Source of the DNA: CAXBCP01 sp047638395
GTDB lineage: Bacteria > Pseudomonadota > Alphaproteobacteria > MPNO01 > UBA830
Length of the DNA: 64,000 nucleotides
Assembly (NCBI GenBank): GCA_047638395.1
Contig: JBLIMV010000012.1
Span: forward strand, 1-64,000
Reading direction: 5' to 3'
Shown one piece after another: positions 9,402-18,539 of this stretch. The notes beneath the pieces were generated by a model. The model ran no database searches and was not told where the DNA came from. It saw only the letters and a program-made list of their open reading frames with translations. The position numbers and the translations under genes were made by a program. Every line of letters starts with the position of its first letter. The stretch's first letter is position 1.

Positions 9402-11162
9402 TCAAACGAGAACCATGCCTTCTTCGGAACCGGACGGTTGCGTTACGTCATCGGGACCAAGCAGCATTTCATTATGCGCCGCTCCCGACGGGATCATCGG
9501 GAAAACGTTTTCTTTCTGATCGACCCAGATATCCGCGATGACCGGCCGGTCGATCGAGATCATTTCCTGGATCACATCGTCGACTTCATCCGCCTTCGTC
9601 GCCCGCAGGCCGACCCAGTGACAAGCCTCGGCCAGTTTCACCAGGTCAGGCAACGCATCGGTATAACTTTCGGAATAGCGACTACCATGCATCAGTTCCT
9701 GCCACTGGCGCACCATCCCCATGTACTGGTTGTTCGTGATAAAGACTTTGACGGGCGCGCGGTACTGAACGGCGGTCGACATTTCCTGCATGTTCATCAG
9801 GAACGACGCTTCGCCGGAAATATCGACAACCAGCGATTCCGGATGCGCGACCTGAACACCGATGGCGGCCGGCAAACCGTAGCCCATCGTGCCGAGCCCA
9901 CCGGATGTCATCCAGCGTTTCGGCTCGTCGAACTTGTAATACTGTGCCGCCCACATCTGATGCTGGCCAACCTCGGTCGTGATGTAACAATCACGGTCCT
10001 TGGTCGCTTCATACAGGCGTTCAATCGCGTATTGCGGCTTTATCACCGAGCCCGTCTGATTGTATTTCAGACAATCGCGCTTGCGCCATTCATCTATCTG
10101 TTTCCACCAGACTTTCATCGCCTTCTGGTTCGTTTTCAGGCCCTTGGCTTTCCAGACGCGAAGCATCTGATCGAGGATTGTGCCAACATCGCCGACGATC
10201 GGCAGATCGACCATCACGTTTTTGTTGATCGATGACGGGTCGATATCGATGTGAATTTTTTTCGAATTCGGCGCAAAGGCATCCAGCCGGCCGGTGATCC
10301 GATCATCAAACCGCGACCCCACGGCCACGATCAGATCGGCATCGTGCATCGCGAGATTGGCTTCATAGGTGCCGTGCATCCCGAGCATACCGATGAATTG
10401 ATTGTCCGAGGCCGGATATGCGCCAAGCCCCATCAGGGTCAGCGTAACAGGCGCACCGGTCAGCTTGATCAGGCGATCGAGCTGCTTCGATGCCTTGAGA
10501 CCCGAATTGATCACGCCGCCGCCGCAATAGAACAACGGCTTCTTCGCCGCGGCGATCATGGCGACCGCTTTTTCGATCTCGGATTTCTCAGCCTTCAGCC
10601 GCGGCTGATAGGTTTTGTGTTCAACCTGGGTCAGATCCTTATAGGTCCCCAGCGCCATCAGGATATCCTTGGGCAGATCGACCACGACCGGGCCGGGCCG
10701 GCCGCTGCGCGCGACATAAAATGCCTCGTGCATGATCCGCGGCAGGTCCGCGATGTCCTTCACCAGGTAGTTGTGCTTGGTGCAGGCCCGCGTGATACCG
10801 GTGGTATCCGCTTCCTGGAAGGCGTCGTTGCCGATCAGATGCGTCGGCACCTGGCCGGTCATGCAGACGAGAGGAATGCTGTCCATCATCGCATCGGTCA
10901 GACCGGTTACCGCGTTCGTCGCACCCGGTCCCGACGTTACCAGCACACAGCCGACCTTGCCTGTCGACCGGGCATAACCCTCAGCCATGTGAACCGCGCC
11001 GCCTTCCTGGCGGACAAGCACATGCTTCAGCTGGTTCTGCTGGAAAATGGCGTCGTAGATCGGCAGTACAGCGCCGCCGGGATACCCGAATACGGTGTCC
11101 ACGCCCTCGTTCACGAGCGCCTTGATGATGATTTCCGAGCCGGTCAGTTTCCGATCAGCCAT
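9402..11162 (-). CDS. ilvB: Acetolactate synthase large (catalytic) subunit
   Basis: A 586-aa thiamine diphosphate enzyme that makes 2-acetolactate or 2-aceto-2-hydroxybutyrate, the first shared step of branched-chain amino acid synthesis. Three domains are apparent: N-terminal pyrimidine-binding (catalytic Glu in VRQEGGAVHMAEGYARS), central FAD/TPP domain, and C-terminal diphosphate-binding domain. In the TPP motif the usual Asp is Glu (SGEASF), followed by the NNQYMGMVRQW segment. The ATG at 11162 is preceded by GGGGAACGAGAG. It heads the ilvB-ilvN-ilvC set. Confidence 0.95.
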   Translation of the reverse strand: MADRKLTGSEIIIKALVNEGVDTVFGYPGGAVLPIYDAIFQQNQLKHVLVRQEGGAVHMAEGYARSTGKVGCVLVTSGPGATNAVTGLTDAMMDSIPLVCMTGQVPTHLIGNDAFQEADTTGITRACTKHNYLVKDIADLPRIMHEAFYVARSGRPGPVVVDLPKDILMALGTYKDLTQVEHKTYQPRLKAEKSEIEKAVAMIAAAKKPLFYCGGGVINSGLKASKQLDRLIKLTGAPVTLTLMGLGAYPASDNQFIGMLGMHGTYEANLAMHDADLIVAVGSRFDDRITGRLDAFAPNSKKIHIDIDPSSINKNVMVDLPIVGDVGTILDQMLRVWKAKGLKTNQKAMKVWWKQIDEWRKRDCLKYNQTGSVIKPQYAIERLYEATKDRDCYITTEVGQHQMWAAQYYKFDEPKRWMTSGGLGTMGYGLPAAIGVQVAHPESLVVDISGEASFLMNMQEMSTAVQYRAPVKVFITNNQYMGMVRQWQELMHGSRYSESYTDALPDLVKLAEACHWVGLRATKADEVDDVIQEMISIDRPVIADIWVDQKENVFPMIPSGAAHNEMLLGPDDVTQPSGSEEGMVLV

Positions 11163-11233
11163 CTCTCGTTCCCCGTTAAATCACTGGCGGATATGGCATC
11201 CGCTGGTTTACCTCCCAGCATTTCCCGTAGCGT

Positions 11234-11259
11234 AAAACCGGCTCATACGGCCGGTTTTT
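11234..11259 (-). terminator. Hairpin between miaA and ilvB
   Basis: AAAACCGGC and GCCGGTTTT form a 9-bp stem with a 7-nt loop. On the minus strand the 3' arm ends in TTTT. It can terminate miaA transcription or attenuate ilvB. No branched-chain-rich leader ORF was found beside it. Confidence 0.5.
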
Positions 11260-11312
11260 CCGAGAAACCTGTGAAGAAATTTTGCACTGCACAATCAGTA
11301 TGAGGCGCGGAA

Positions 11313-11339
11313 ACTATAGGCCGAAATTCAATCGGTCAA
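11313..11339 (-). promoter_or_regulatory. ilvB: Candidate ilvB promoter
   Basis: On the minus strand TTGACC is followed 15 nt later by TATAGT, overlapping the end of miaA. The spacer is short of the usual 16-18, so this is a weak candidate. Confidence 0.28.
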
Positions 11340-12269
11340 CAGAAATTTCCTAATTTCTGAAAAGATTTCATCCTGATTAATTTCCGAATGTTTCGTTTCA
11401 ATGGTCATTTGTGGAATAAATTGACGACGAAACCAGGTCATCTGGCGTTTCGCGTAACGGCGCGTGTCACGTTTTCCCAGTTCTTTCAGACGCTCCCGGT
11501 CTATTTCACCGGCGAGATGGGCTCGGATCGGCGGCACGCCGACCGCCTTCAGCAGGGGAAAATCTTCAGCGGGCGACCGGTCCAGCAATGACGCCACCTC
11601 CTCTACGGCGCCACGATCGAGCATCGCATCGAAGCGGTCATTCGCAATGGCATAGAGATCCTCGCGCGGCGGCAGCAGTGCGAGCGGGCAGAACTGCAGG
11701 TCCGCGGGCGCCGCTTCCATCTCCTCCGCCTGCCAGCTTCGGAGCCCACGACCGGTATGCATGTAAATCTCGAGCGCGCGAACGATGCGCTGACCGTCGG
11801 CCGGGTTCAAACCATCTGCGGTGGCCGGGTCTGCGGATAAAAGCTCGGCATGAAGCACCTGCGGGCCCTCTTCCTCAAGCCGCTGGTTGAGACCGTCTCG
11901 AACTTCAGCCGGGACGGCAGGCAAATCGTGCAGCCCGGTCATCAATGCCTTCAGGTACAGTCCCGTCCCGCCTATGACGATGGGAACCCCGCCCCGCCCC
12001 TGAATGTCCCGGATCGCGTCCAGGGCACGACCACGCCACTGGCCGGCAGAGCACCGGTCGCCTATGCCGAGAACGCCATACAGGTGATGCGGTGCCGACT
12101 CGCAATCCGCAGAATCCGGGCGCGCGGTGATGATGGGCAGATCCTCGTAGATCTGCATGGAGTCTGCATTGACGATCTCGCCGCCGAATTGCCCGGCCAG
12201 CGCCAGCGCCGTTGCAGACTTACCGCTTGCGGTCGGCCCGCCGATGACAATGACAGGTTTTTGGTTCAA
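11328..12269 (-). CDS. miaA: tRNA dimethylallyltransferase
   Basis: A 313-aa enzyme that transfers a dimethylallyl group to N6 of A37 in tRNAs reading UNN codons. The N-terminal P-loop GPTASGKSATA is clear, followed by the DSMQIYEDLPI motif and the central substrate-binding region with GGTGLYLKAL. The start codon is TTG at 12269, overlapping the degP stop as TTGA, so translation is probably coupled. Length is normal. Confidence 0.95.
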   Translation of the reverse strand: MNQKPVIVIGGPTASGKSATALALAGQFGGEIVNADSMQIYEDLPIITARPDSADCESAPHHLYGVLGIGDRCSAGQWRGRALDAIRDIQGRGGVPIVIGGTGLYLKALMTGLHDLPAVPAEVRDGLNQRLEEEGPQVLHAELLSADPATADGLNPADGQRIVRALEIYMHTGRGLRSWQAEEMEAAPADLQFCPLALLPPREDLYAIANDRFDAMLDRGAVEEVASLLDRSPAEDFPLLKAVGVPPIRAHLAGEIDRERLKELGKRDTRRYAKRQMTWFRRQFIPQMTIETKHSEINQDEIFSEIRKFLLTD

Positions 12270-13741
12270 CCCTTTGCGATATTGAGCGCGACGAAGCGCT
12301 GCGTGCCGCCGGTTTCGATCAGAACGAGGATGGTATTCAGCTTGGCCTTCCGGGCCTGCTTCACCTTCGCCTGCACCTGAGACGGAGATGTGACGATTTC
12401 CTGGTCCGGACCGATCTTACGGACAATCGCACCAACCGGGATCCGCTTTTCGCCGGCGGGGCCCGTCGGTGCGACTTCGGTAATGACAACACCCTTGGCA
12501 TCTTCTTCGAGCTTGAACTTTTCGCGCAGCCCAGGCGTCAATGTGGACAGCGTCATGCCAAGTTCACCGATGGTCAGCGCGGTTGCCGTTTCCTGTTTCT
12601 GCTCCGGCGCAACCGATGCGAGCTTCGCGTCGTCCTCGGGGAATTCACCCAGCGTAATCTGCAGCCGGACCGGCTTACCCTTGCGCCAGACATCCACGGA
12701 AACCGCTTTGCCGACCGTGGTCTCGGCCACGATCCGCGGCAGCCGGCGCATTTCGCCGACGATTTTGTTGTCGAATTTGAGGATCACATCGCCGACCCTG
12801 ATCTTGTATTTCTCGGCCGGGCCATCCTTGGTGACAGACGCTACCAGCGCACCGGTCGCCGACTTCATCCCAAGGCTTTGCGCAATTTCTTCGGTCACGC
12901 TCTGGATACGCACCCCAAGCCAGCCCCGACGGGCTTTACCGAATTTCTGCAGCTGCTCGATGATCGGACGCGCGAGGTTGGCAGGGATCGCAAAACCGAT
13001 ACCGACACTGCCGCCGGACGGGGAGAAAATAGCCGTGTTAATACCGATCACCTCACCGGCGAGGTTGAACATCGGCCCGCCGGAATTACCCCGGTTGATC
13101 GACGCGTCGGTCTGGATGAAATCATCATAGGGACCGGAATTGATGTCGCGCTGGCGTGCCGAAACGATGCCTACGGTTACCGTACCGCCAAGCCCGAACG
13201 GATTGCCGATCGCGACCACCCAGTCGCCAACCCGCGACTTTCCGGAATCACCGAATGGCACGGCAACAAGCGGCTTCTTCGGTTTCACGCGGAGCAGAGC
13301 CAGATCGGTTTTGGGATCGCGGCCGACCAGTTCCGCTTCAAGTTTGGTGTCATCATGCAACGTGACGGTAATCTCGTCGGCATCGGCGATCACATGGTTG
13401 TTGGTCACAACAAGGCCGCTGGAATCGATTATAAAGCCGGAGCCGAGTGATGACGCACGCCGTTGCGGCGCCTCGCGCTGCTGACGATCGAAGAATTCCT
13501 TGAAGAAATCCTGGAACGGCGAACCTTCGGGGAACCTCGGAACTTCGGGGCCACCCTTTTCGCTATCTTTGCTTTTTTTCTGAACCTGGGTCGAAGAAAT
13601 ATTCACGACCGAAGGCAGCAGCTTCTCAGCCAGATCGGCAAAACTCTCGGGCGCGCCGCGCGCCGCGACCGGCGCATGTCCCCAGCTGACGCAAGCCACC
13701 AAAATCAAAAGAGCCGGAAACACTCGCCGAAAATGTGTCAC
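12266..13741 (-). CDS. degP: Periplasmic serine protease/chaperone, DegP/HtrA (DO) family
   Basis: A 491-aa exported protease that degrades or refolds damaged envelope proteins. A signal peptide spans about residues 1-29 (hydrophobic core ALLILVACVSW, then APVAARG). The trypsin-like domain has the triad H116 (NNHV), D146 (TDLALLRV) and S220 (RGNSGGP). Two PDZ domains follow. I chose the GTG start at 13741 because AGGAG lies 7 nt upstream; the longer frame adds 22 residues before the signal peptide. It is followed by miaA with a 4-nt overlap. Confidence 0.93.
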   Translation of the reverse strand: MTHFRRVFPALLILVACVSWGHAPVAARGAPESFADLAEKLLPSVVNISSTQVQKKSKDSEKGGPEVPRFPEGSPFQDFFKEFFDRQQREAPQRRASSLGSGFIIDSSGLVVTNNHVIADADEITVTLHDDTKLEAELVGRDPKTDLALLRVKPKKPLVAVPFGDSGKSRVGDWVVAIGNPFGLGGTVTVGIVSARQRDINSGPYDDFIQTDASINRGNSGGPMFNLAGEVIGINTAIFSPSGGSVGIGFAIPANLARPIIEQLQKFGKARRGWLGVRIQSVTEEIAQSLGMKSATGALVASVTKDGPAEKYKIRVGDVILKFDNKIVGEMRRLPRIVAETTVGKAVSVDVWRKGKPVRLQITLGEFPEDDAKLASVAPEQKQETATALTIGELGMTLSTLTPGLREKFKLEEDAKGVVITEVAPTGPAGEKRIPVGAIVRKIGPDQEIVTSPSQVQAKVKQARKAKLNTILVLIETGGTQRFVALNIAKG

Positions 13742-13754
13742 TGATAATCTCCTG

Positions 13755-13782
13755 TCGCGCTGTTCTGTTTCGCGCTGTTCTG
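13755..13782. repeat. Two 13-bp direct repeats in the degP leader
   Basis: TCGCGCTGTTCTG occurs twice with a 15-bp period just upstream of the degP ribosome site. The 190-nt gap 13742-13931 otherwise shows only AT-rich sequence that may carry the degP promoter; no confident -35/-10 pair was seen. Confidence 0.45.
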
Positions 13783-13931
13783 CGCAAACAATATACGTTC
13801 CTAGCACACGGTCCGGATCGTCATCGGGCGCGCACTTAATTTTGCCAGATTTATACTGCCAAATTTCCTCACGGAAATCAGCTATCTATCCCGCCGCCGG
13901 ATAATCGCACAAACAAGATGAAAAAATTCTT

Positions 13932-14120
13932 TCAGGACCGCATCAGCCAGATAATGCCGACGCCGACCGTGGCGGCGAGCAGTCCGGTACTGCGCAGCGA
14001 AGATGGCGATACTTTTTCTATCTGCAGCGCCATCCTGCGCATACCCTCGGGAAAGAGGGCGTACAAGCCGCCCTCGATCACGAGGATAAGCGCAATGGCC
14101 GTTATCAGTTCGTCAGGCAC
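13932..14120 (-). CDS. Small membrane protein, DUF2065 family
   Basis: A 62-aa protein with two hydrophobic segments (about residues 4-22 and 44-60) separated by a short loop containing FPEGMRRMALQIEK. This matches the DUF2065 (YjeT-like) family, which in many proteobacteria lies directly downstream of hflK-hflC, as here. Its molecular role is not established. It probably sits in the inner membrane and may associate with the HflKC complex; that is inference from gene order. Confidence 0.85.
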   Translation of the reverse strand: MPDELITAIALILVIEGGLYALFPEGMRRMALQIEKVSPSSLRSTGLLAATVGVGIIWLMRS

Positions 14121-14133
14121 GGAACCTGGGTGA

Positions 14134-14175
14134 TCCGATAACGGGACTAGTTACCCCTATCACGGGGCTAGTTAC
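14134..14175. repeat. Tandem 21-bp duplication containing the hflC stop codon
   Basis: Two adjacent imperfect 21-bp units (14134-14154 and 14155-14175) read GTAACTAGTCCCGTTATCGG and GTAACTAGCCCCGTGATAGG on the minus strand. Each contains an in-frame TAG, so the duplication copies the end of hflC with its stop codon. Confidence 0.75.
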
Positions 14176-15073
14176 TGGGCGATTTGTCGATTTCCGACTG
14201 ACCGCGCTTGCTGTCTCCCGGCAGGTCGTTGAAGAACCGGAAGAACTCGCTATCGGGCGACAGGACCATGGTCGTCCCTTCACCGAGTGCTGCTCCATAG
14301 GCCTCCATAGACCGGTAGAACGCGAAGAAATCCGGATCCCTGCCAAACGCCCCGTTCAGGATACGGGTCTGTTGGCCCTCACCTTCACCACGCAGGATCT
14401 GCGCTTTCCGCTGGGCTTCCGCGAGTAGAACCGTCCGTTCACGGTCTGCCTCGGCCTGGATACGGGCCTTGATTTCCGCACCCTCGGCCCGGAGTTTCGC
14501 GGCCTGCGCAACACGTTGCGAACGCATCCGGTTATAGACCGATTCACTCGTTGTCGGCGGCAGATCGGTCCGCCCGATACGCACATCAACCACGACTATA
14601 CCGAAATCGGTCGATTGGCGTTTAAGCTCCGTCGTGATTCTCGCCATCACGCGGTCACGCTGGTTCGACAACATGTCTGCCAGCAGCACCCGGCCGACTT
14701 CCGCACGAACGGCGGAGTTGAGGATACGGCCGAAGATGTCGACAAAGTTCGCCTCGGTATTGGCACGCAGCCGGAACTGCTTCGGCGACACGATCAGATA
14801 CCGAACGAAGGCATCAACATTGATACGCTTCTGATCCGACAGAATGATCTCCTGAGCAGGCGGGTCCAGACTGAGGACGCGCTTGTCGTAGAAAGTTGCC
14901 GTCTGCCAGGGCAGTTTAAAGTGCAGTCCCGGTTCGGTTTCCTCGTCCCTCGGCTGACCGAATTCGAGGATCAGGGCCTGCTGGGTCTGATGAACCGTAT
15001 AGACACTGCTAAACGCGAACAGGCCGATAACAATGACCGCGATACCCGCGACGATAAATCTGAGGTTGGTCAT
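14168..15073 (-). CDS. hflC: HflC, SPFH-domain protease modulator
   Basis: A 301-aa inner-membrane protein of the stomatin/prohibitin (SPFH) family. With HflK it forms a large cage around the FtsH protease and tempers degradation of membrane proteins. One N-terminal transmembrane helix (about residues 7-25) is followed by the SPFH domain and a charged Ala/Glu/Arg-rich helical region. The start overlaps the hflK stop by one base (TAATG), so the two subunits are coupled. Confidence 0.95.
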   Translation of the reverse strand: MTNLRFIVAGIAVIVIGLFAFSSVYTVHQTQQALILEFGQPRDEETEPGLHFKLPWQTATFYDKRVLSLDPPAQEIILSDQKRINVDAFVRYLIVSPKQFRLRANTEANFVDIFGRILNSAVRAEVGRVLLADMLSNQRDRVMARITTELKRQSTDFGIVVVDVRIGRTDLPPTTSESVYNRMRSQRVAQAAKLRAEGAEIKARIQAEADRERTVLLAEAQRKAQILRGEGEGQQTRILNGAFGRDPDFFAFYRSMEAYGAALGEGTTMVLSPDSEFFRFFNDLPGDSKRGQSEIDKSPSN

Positions 15074-16230
15074 TACTGCGCTCCCTGCGAACGTTTTTTA
15101 ATTTCAGGCAGTGGCAGATACGGAACGACGCCCGTGCCGCCCTGGCCCTTATCGATGATAACCTTATCGGCCTTGCCAAGAACTTCCTGCATCCGCTCGA
15201 GATAGAGCCTGCGCAGAGTGACATCCTTGCCCGTCAGATAAGCTTCGTAGACAGAAACAAAGCGCTTCGCTTCACCGTCCGCTTCCTTGATCAGACGTTC
15301 GCGATAAGCGGCTGCCTGTTCGAGCTGACGGGAGACTTCACCCTTTGCCTTCGGCACAATGTCGTTCCGATAAGCTTCGGCTTCGTTCTGCTGGCGTTCT
15401 TTATCCTGGCGCGCGCGCTGCACGTCATTGAACGCATCGATCACCTTCTGCGGCGGATCGACTTTCTGCATCTTCACCTCGGCGATAAACACACCGGCTT
15501 TATAATCATCCATGATGCGCTGGAGAACGTCGCGCGTCCGGGTTTCCACCTCGGTACGCTTTGTCGCCAGGACCTCTTCGAGCGGCGTCTGCCCGACGAT
15601 TTCACGGATCGAGCTTTCCGCCGCAAGCTTCACGGTGGATTCAGGATCGCGAATATTGAACAGAAAATCCTTGGCGCTCTTGATACGCCACTGAACAACG
15701 AAATCGATGTCGATGATATTCTGGTCACCCGTCAGCATCAGGCTCTCTTCCGGCACGTCCCGCGACGTATCGGTACGACCCTGGGCCCCGAGAGACCGGA
15801 ATCCGACATTGATCTGATTCGTCTTTTCGACATTGGGCGTCATCACTGACCCGACAGGCCACGGTGCCCAGAAATTCAGACCGGCCTCCGTCGTATTCAC
15901 GTACTTGCCGAACATAAGCTCAATACCGTTTTCACCGGGCTGTACGCGGTAAAGACCGCTGAGTAGCCAGACAAAGACAATAATCAGGAGACCGAGCAAA
16001 ATGCCCTTCACGCCGCCAAAACCGCCGGGCATAAGGCTCTTGAAACGATCCTGACCCTTGCGGATCATTTCTTCGATATCCGGAGGGACACCGCCGCCGC
16101 CGCCGCCGCCACCAGCCGGTTTACCGCCCCAGGGGCCCTGTCCGCCGCCTTGTCCGCCGCCTTGTCCGCCGCCGTTTCCGCCGCCGCCCCAGGGGCCGCC
16201 GCCGCCCCCGCCTTGCTGTTTCCATGGCAT
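15073..16230 (-). CDS. hflK: HflK, SPFH-domain protease modulator
   Basis: A 385-aa partner of HflC. The first ~50 residues are strongly Gly-rich with repeated GGGQ units, as is typical for HflK. A transmembrane helix follows (about residues 78-98, containing LLGLLIIVFVWLLSGLY), then the SPFH domain and the helical cage-forming part. It is the first gene of hflK-hflC-DUF2065 and is divergent from mrp, sharing a 178-nt upstream region. Confidence 0.95.
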   Translation of the reverse strand: MPWKQQGGGGGGPWGGGGNGGGQGGGQGGGQGPWGGKPAGGGGGGGGVPPDIEEMIRKGQDRFKSLMPGGFGGVKGILLGLLIIVFVWLLSGLYRVQPGENGIELMFGKYVNTTEAGLNFWAPWPVGSVMTPNVEKTNQINVGFRSLGAQGRTDTSRDVPEESLMLTGDQNIIDIDFVVQWRIKSAKDFLFNIRDPESTVKLAAESSIREIVGQTPLEEVLATKRTEVETRTRDVLQRIMDDYKAGVFIAEVKMQKVDPPQKVIDAFNDVQRARQDKERQQNEAEAYRNDIVPKAKGEVSRQLEQAAAYRERLIKEADGEAKRFVSVYEAYLTGKDVTLRRLYLERMQEVLGKADKVIIDKGQGGTGVVPYLPLPEIKKRSQGAQ

Positions 16231-16307
16231 GACGCTAATTCCTATCCTGATGAGTTGGTGATGGTTTTGTTCGCGTTTGGCCGAATTGTCCCTCAGCCGT
16301 TACCTTC

Positions 16308-16323
16308 CAGCCCGACCGGGCTG
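16308..16323. other. Short stem-loop in the hflK/mrp divergent region
   Basis: CAGCCC and GGGCTG form a perfect 6-bp stem with a GACC loop in the hflK 5' untranslated region, next to AT-rich TTATATGATAG. A TATAAT lies on the minus strand near 16374-16379, but no good -35 is at the right distance. Confidence 0.3.
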
Positions 16324-16408
16324 CCTTATATGATAGCTCGCTCTGTCGCGCAAATGTGGGTTATTCCTGCATTATAGCGATATTGTGGCACTACCGGAGA
16401 AGTCAAGG

Positions 16409-17518
16409 ATGACGCAGGTTACTGAAACCGAAATTATTGCCGCCCTCAAATCGGTAAAATTACCCGATACCGATCATAACATTATCGACGCGGGTGTGGC
16501 GTCTGGTTTGGTCGTAAAAGACGGCCATGTCCAGTTCGCGCTGGAAATCGACCCGGCAATGGCCGAAAAAATGGAACCTGTCCGAAAACAGGCGGAACAG
16601 GCGGCCGCAGGCGTTGCAGGCGTTCTGTCGGTCACGGCGGTTCTCACAGCGCATACGCAGGCGGAACAGCAGCCACAGCAACCGCCGCAGCAGCAAGCCA
16701 AGCCAGAACCGAAAAAGCTCCTGCCGCAGGTTGGCGCGATCATCGCCGTTGCGTCGGGTAAAGGCGGCGTCGGCAAATCGACCACGGCTGCGAATCTGGC
16801 GGTCGCGTTCCGACAGATGGGTTTGCGCACGGCAATGCTCGACGCCGATATCTATGGCCCGTCCCTGCCAACCATGATGGGCATTTCGGGGCGGCCGTCA
16901 TCGCCCGACGGTAAAATCATTATCCCGATGGAAGCCCATGGCGTGACCTGCATGTCGATCGGCTTCCTGGTACCGCAGGACACCCCGATGATCTGGCGCG
17001 GCCCCATGGTGATGGGCGCCCTTGAGCAGATGATGGGCGACGTTCAGTGGGGGCCTCAGGATATCCTGGTGGTCGACATGCCGCCGGGCACGGGCGACGC
17101 ACAACTGACCATGGCCCAACGCGTGCCGATTGCCGGTGCGGTGATTGTCTCCACCCCGCAGGACCTTTCGCTAATCGATGCGAAGAAGGGTCTGAACATG
17201 TTCCGCAAGGTCGAAGTACCGGTGCTCGGGATCGTCGAGAACATGAGCTATTTCCATTGCCCCCATTGCGGCGAACGGTCGGACATCTTCTCTCATGGCG
17301 GCGCGGCGCAAGCGGCAACGCAGATGGGTGTCGACTTCCTGGGCGAAATTCCCCTCGACATGGCGATCCGTGCCGGCGGCGATGACGGCACACCCATCAC
17401 GGTTTCCGAGCCCGACGGGGCCTACGCAAAAGCCTATCGCGCCATCGCAGAAAAAGTGTGGGAAAAAGTCGGCTCGGGGGCATCTCAACCCGACGCGCCA
17501 AATATATCGTTTGAGTAA
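16409..17518 (+). CDS. mrp: Mrp/ApbC-family iron-sulfur cluster carrier ATPase
   Basis: A 369-aa cytoplasmic P-loop NTPase that binds and transfers Fe-S clusters. An N-terminal MIP18/DUF59-type domain (about residues 1-80) is joined by a Gln/Pro-rich linker (about residues 84-104) to the ParA-like domain with the deviant Walker A SGKGGVGKST (116-125). The cluster-binding CPHC motif is present in YFHCPHCGE. I chose ATG 16409 because GGAGAAG lies 8 nt upstream; an upstream GTG at 16385 adds 8 residues. Confidence 0.94.
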   Translation: MTQVTETEIIAALKSVKLPDTDHNIIDAGVASGLVVKDGHVQFALEIDPAMAEKMEPVRKQAEQAAAGVAGVLSVTAVLTAHTQAEQQPQQPPQQQAKPEPKKLLPQVGAIIAVASGKGGVGKSTTAANLAVAFRQMGLRTAMLDADIYGPSLPTMMGISGRPSSPDGKIIIPMEAHGVTCMSIGFLVPQDTPMIWRGPMVMGALEQMMGDVQWGPQDILVVDMPPGTGDAQLTMAQRVPIAGAVIVSTPQDLSLIDAKKGLNMFRKVEVPVLGIVENMSYFHCPHCGERSDIFSHGGAAQAATQMGVDFLGEIPLDMAIRAGGDDGTPITVSEPDGAYAKAYRAIAEKVWEKVGSGASQPDAPNISFE

Positions 17519-17602
17519 TCAGGCCCCACCCAGGCCCCGTCACCGCCCCACCGGACACCGTCATTCGGTGTGACCGGCGCAGAATAGAGAAAGCGAAACG
17601 AC

Positions 17603-18505
17603 ATGAGTTCAGCCGAGATACCTTTCCGCAAAGAGATGCCATTCGAATACGGCGTCGCCGCGGAGGTCGCCCCGGGCGTCCGACGCATCATTGCGGAGAA
17701 TCCGAGTTCCTTCACCCATGTCGGCACCAACACGTATGTGGTCGGCAAGGGTGAAGTCGCCGTGATCGACCCCGGTCCGATGATCGAAGAGCATGTCGAA
17801 AACATCAAAGCCGCACTCGAAGGCGAAACCGTCACCCACATCGTGGTGACCCATACGCACATGGATCATTCCCCGGCCTCGGACTGGCTGAAGGAACTGA
17901 CGGGAGCGCCCATCGTCGGCGCATTGCCGCGCCCGCAGGGGGATGGAAAAGCGGTCGAAGCGTCGCAGGAGAATTTTGCGCCGGATATCGAGATTTCGGA
18001 CGGCGCCGAGATCAGCGGGCCCGGCTGGACGCTGGATGCGGTGTTTACGCCGGGTCATATGTCGAACCATCACTGCTTCCGGCTGCGTGAGGGCAATATC
18101 CTGTTTTCAGGCGATCATGTGATGGGCTGGAACACCACGATCGTGTCGCCGCCCGACGGCAACATGCGCGAATATCTCGACAGCCTGCGCGTCTGCATCG
18201 CCCGCGACGAGGTCATGTACCTGCCGGGACACGGACCTGAAATCAAGAAGCCAGCGCCATTCGTGCGCGCCTACCTGACCCATCGTCTGATGCGGGAAGG
18301 CGAGATCACAAAGTGTCTTGAACGCGGCAACACGACCATCTCCGAGATGGTGCGCCGCATGTACACCCACCTGCCGGAGAAAATGTATGGGCCGGCATCG
18401 CGTTCGGTTCTGGCACACATGGAACATATGGTGGAAACAAACCGCGCAGATTGCGATGGCCCGGTGACAATCGATTCGATCTTCGCGCCGCCGAGCCGGA
18501 ACTAG
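17603..18505 (+). CDS. Metallo-beta-lactamase-fold hydrolase (LACTB2-like)
   Basis: A 300-aa cytoplasmic protein with the HxHxDH metal motif at H84, H86, D88 and H89, further His/Asp ligands in FTPGHMSNH and FSGDHVMG, and a C-terminal helical extension. The arrangement resembles the LACTB2/glyoxalase-like branch, in which some members are RNA endonucleases and others hydrolyse thioesters. The substrate cannot be told from sequence. It lies 84 nt after mrp on the same strand and converges with the L,D-transpeptidase-like gene. Confidence 0.85.
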   Translation: MSSAEIPFRKEMPFEYGVAAEVAPGVRRIIAENPSSFTHVGTNTYVVGKGEVAVIDPGPMIEEHVENIKAALEGETVTHIVVTHTHMDHSPASDWLKELTGAPIVGALPRPQGDGKAVEASQENFAPDIEISDGAEISGPGWTLDAVFTPGHMSNHHCFRLREGNILFSGDHVMGWNTTIVSPPDGNMREYLDSLRVCIARDEVMYLPGHGPEIKKPAPFVRAYLTHRLMREGEITKCLERGNTTISEMVRRMYTHLPEKMYGPASRSVLAHMEHMVETNRADCDGPVTIDSIFAPPSRN

Positions 18506-18539
18506 TTGCCGCGTTCAGCCTTCAATCCGGGGAAGCTTC

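Noticed and set aside
9279..10235. A 318-codon plus-strand frame
   Set aside because: Antisense to ilvB, with no family signature; a coding-bias shadow.
9402..11162. IlvB with Glu instead of Asp in the TPP motif as an inactive paralogue
   Set aside because: To my knowledge the GEAS form is common in alphaproteobacterial IlvB, and all other motifs and the ilvBN-ilvC context are intact.
11163..11327. A leader-peptide attenuator of ilvB
   Set aside because: A hairpin is present, but no short ORF enriched in Val, Leu or Ile codons was found beside it; the hairpin is kept as a plain terminator.
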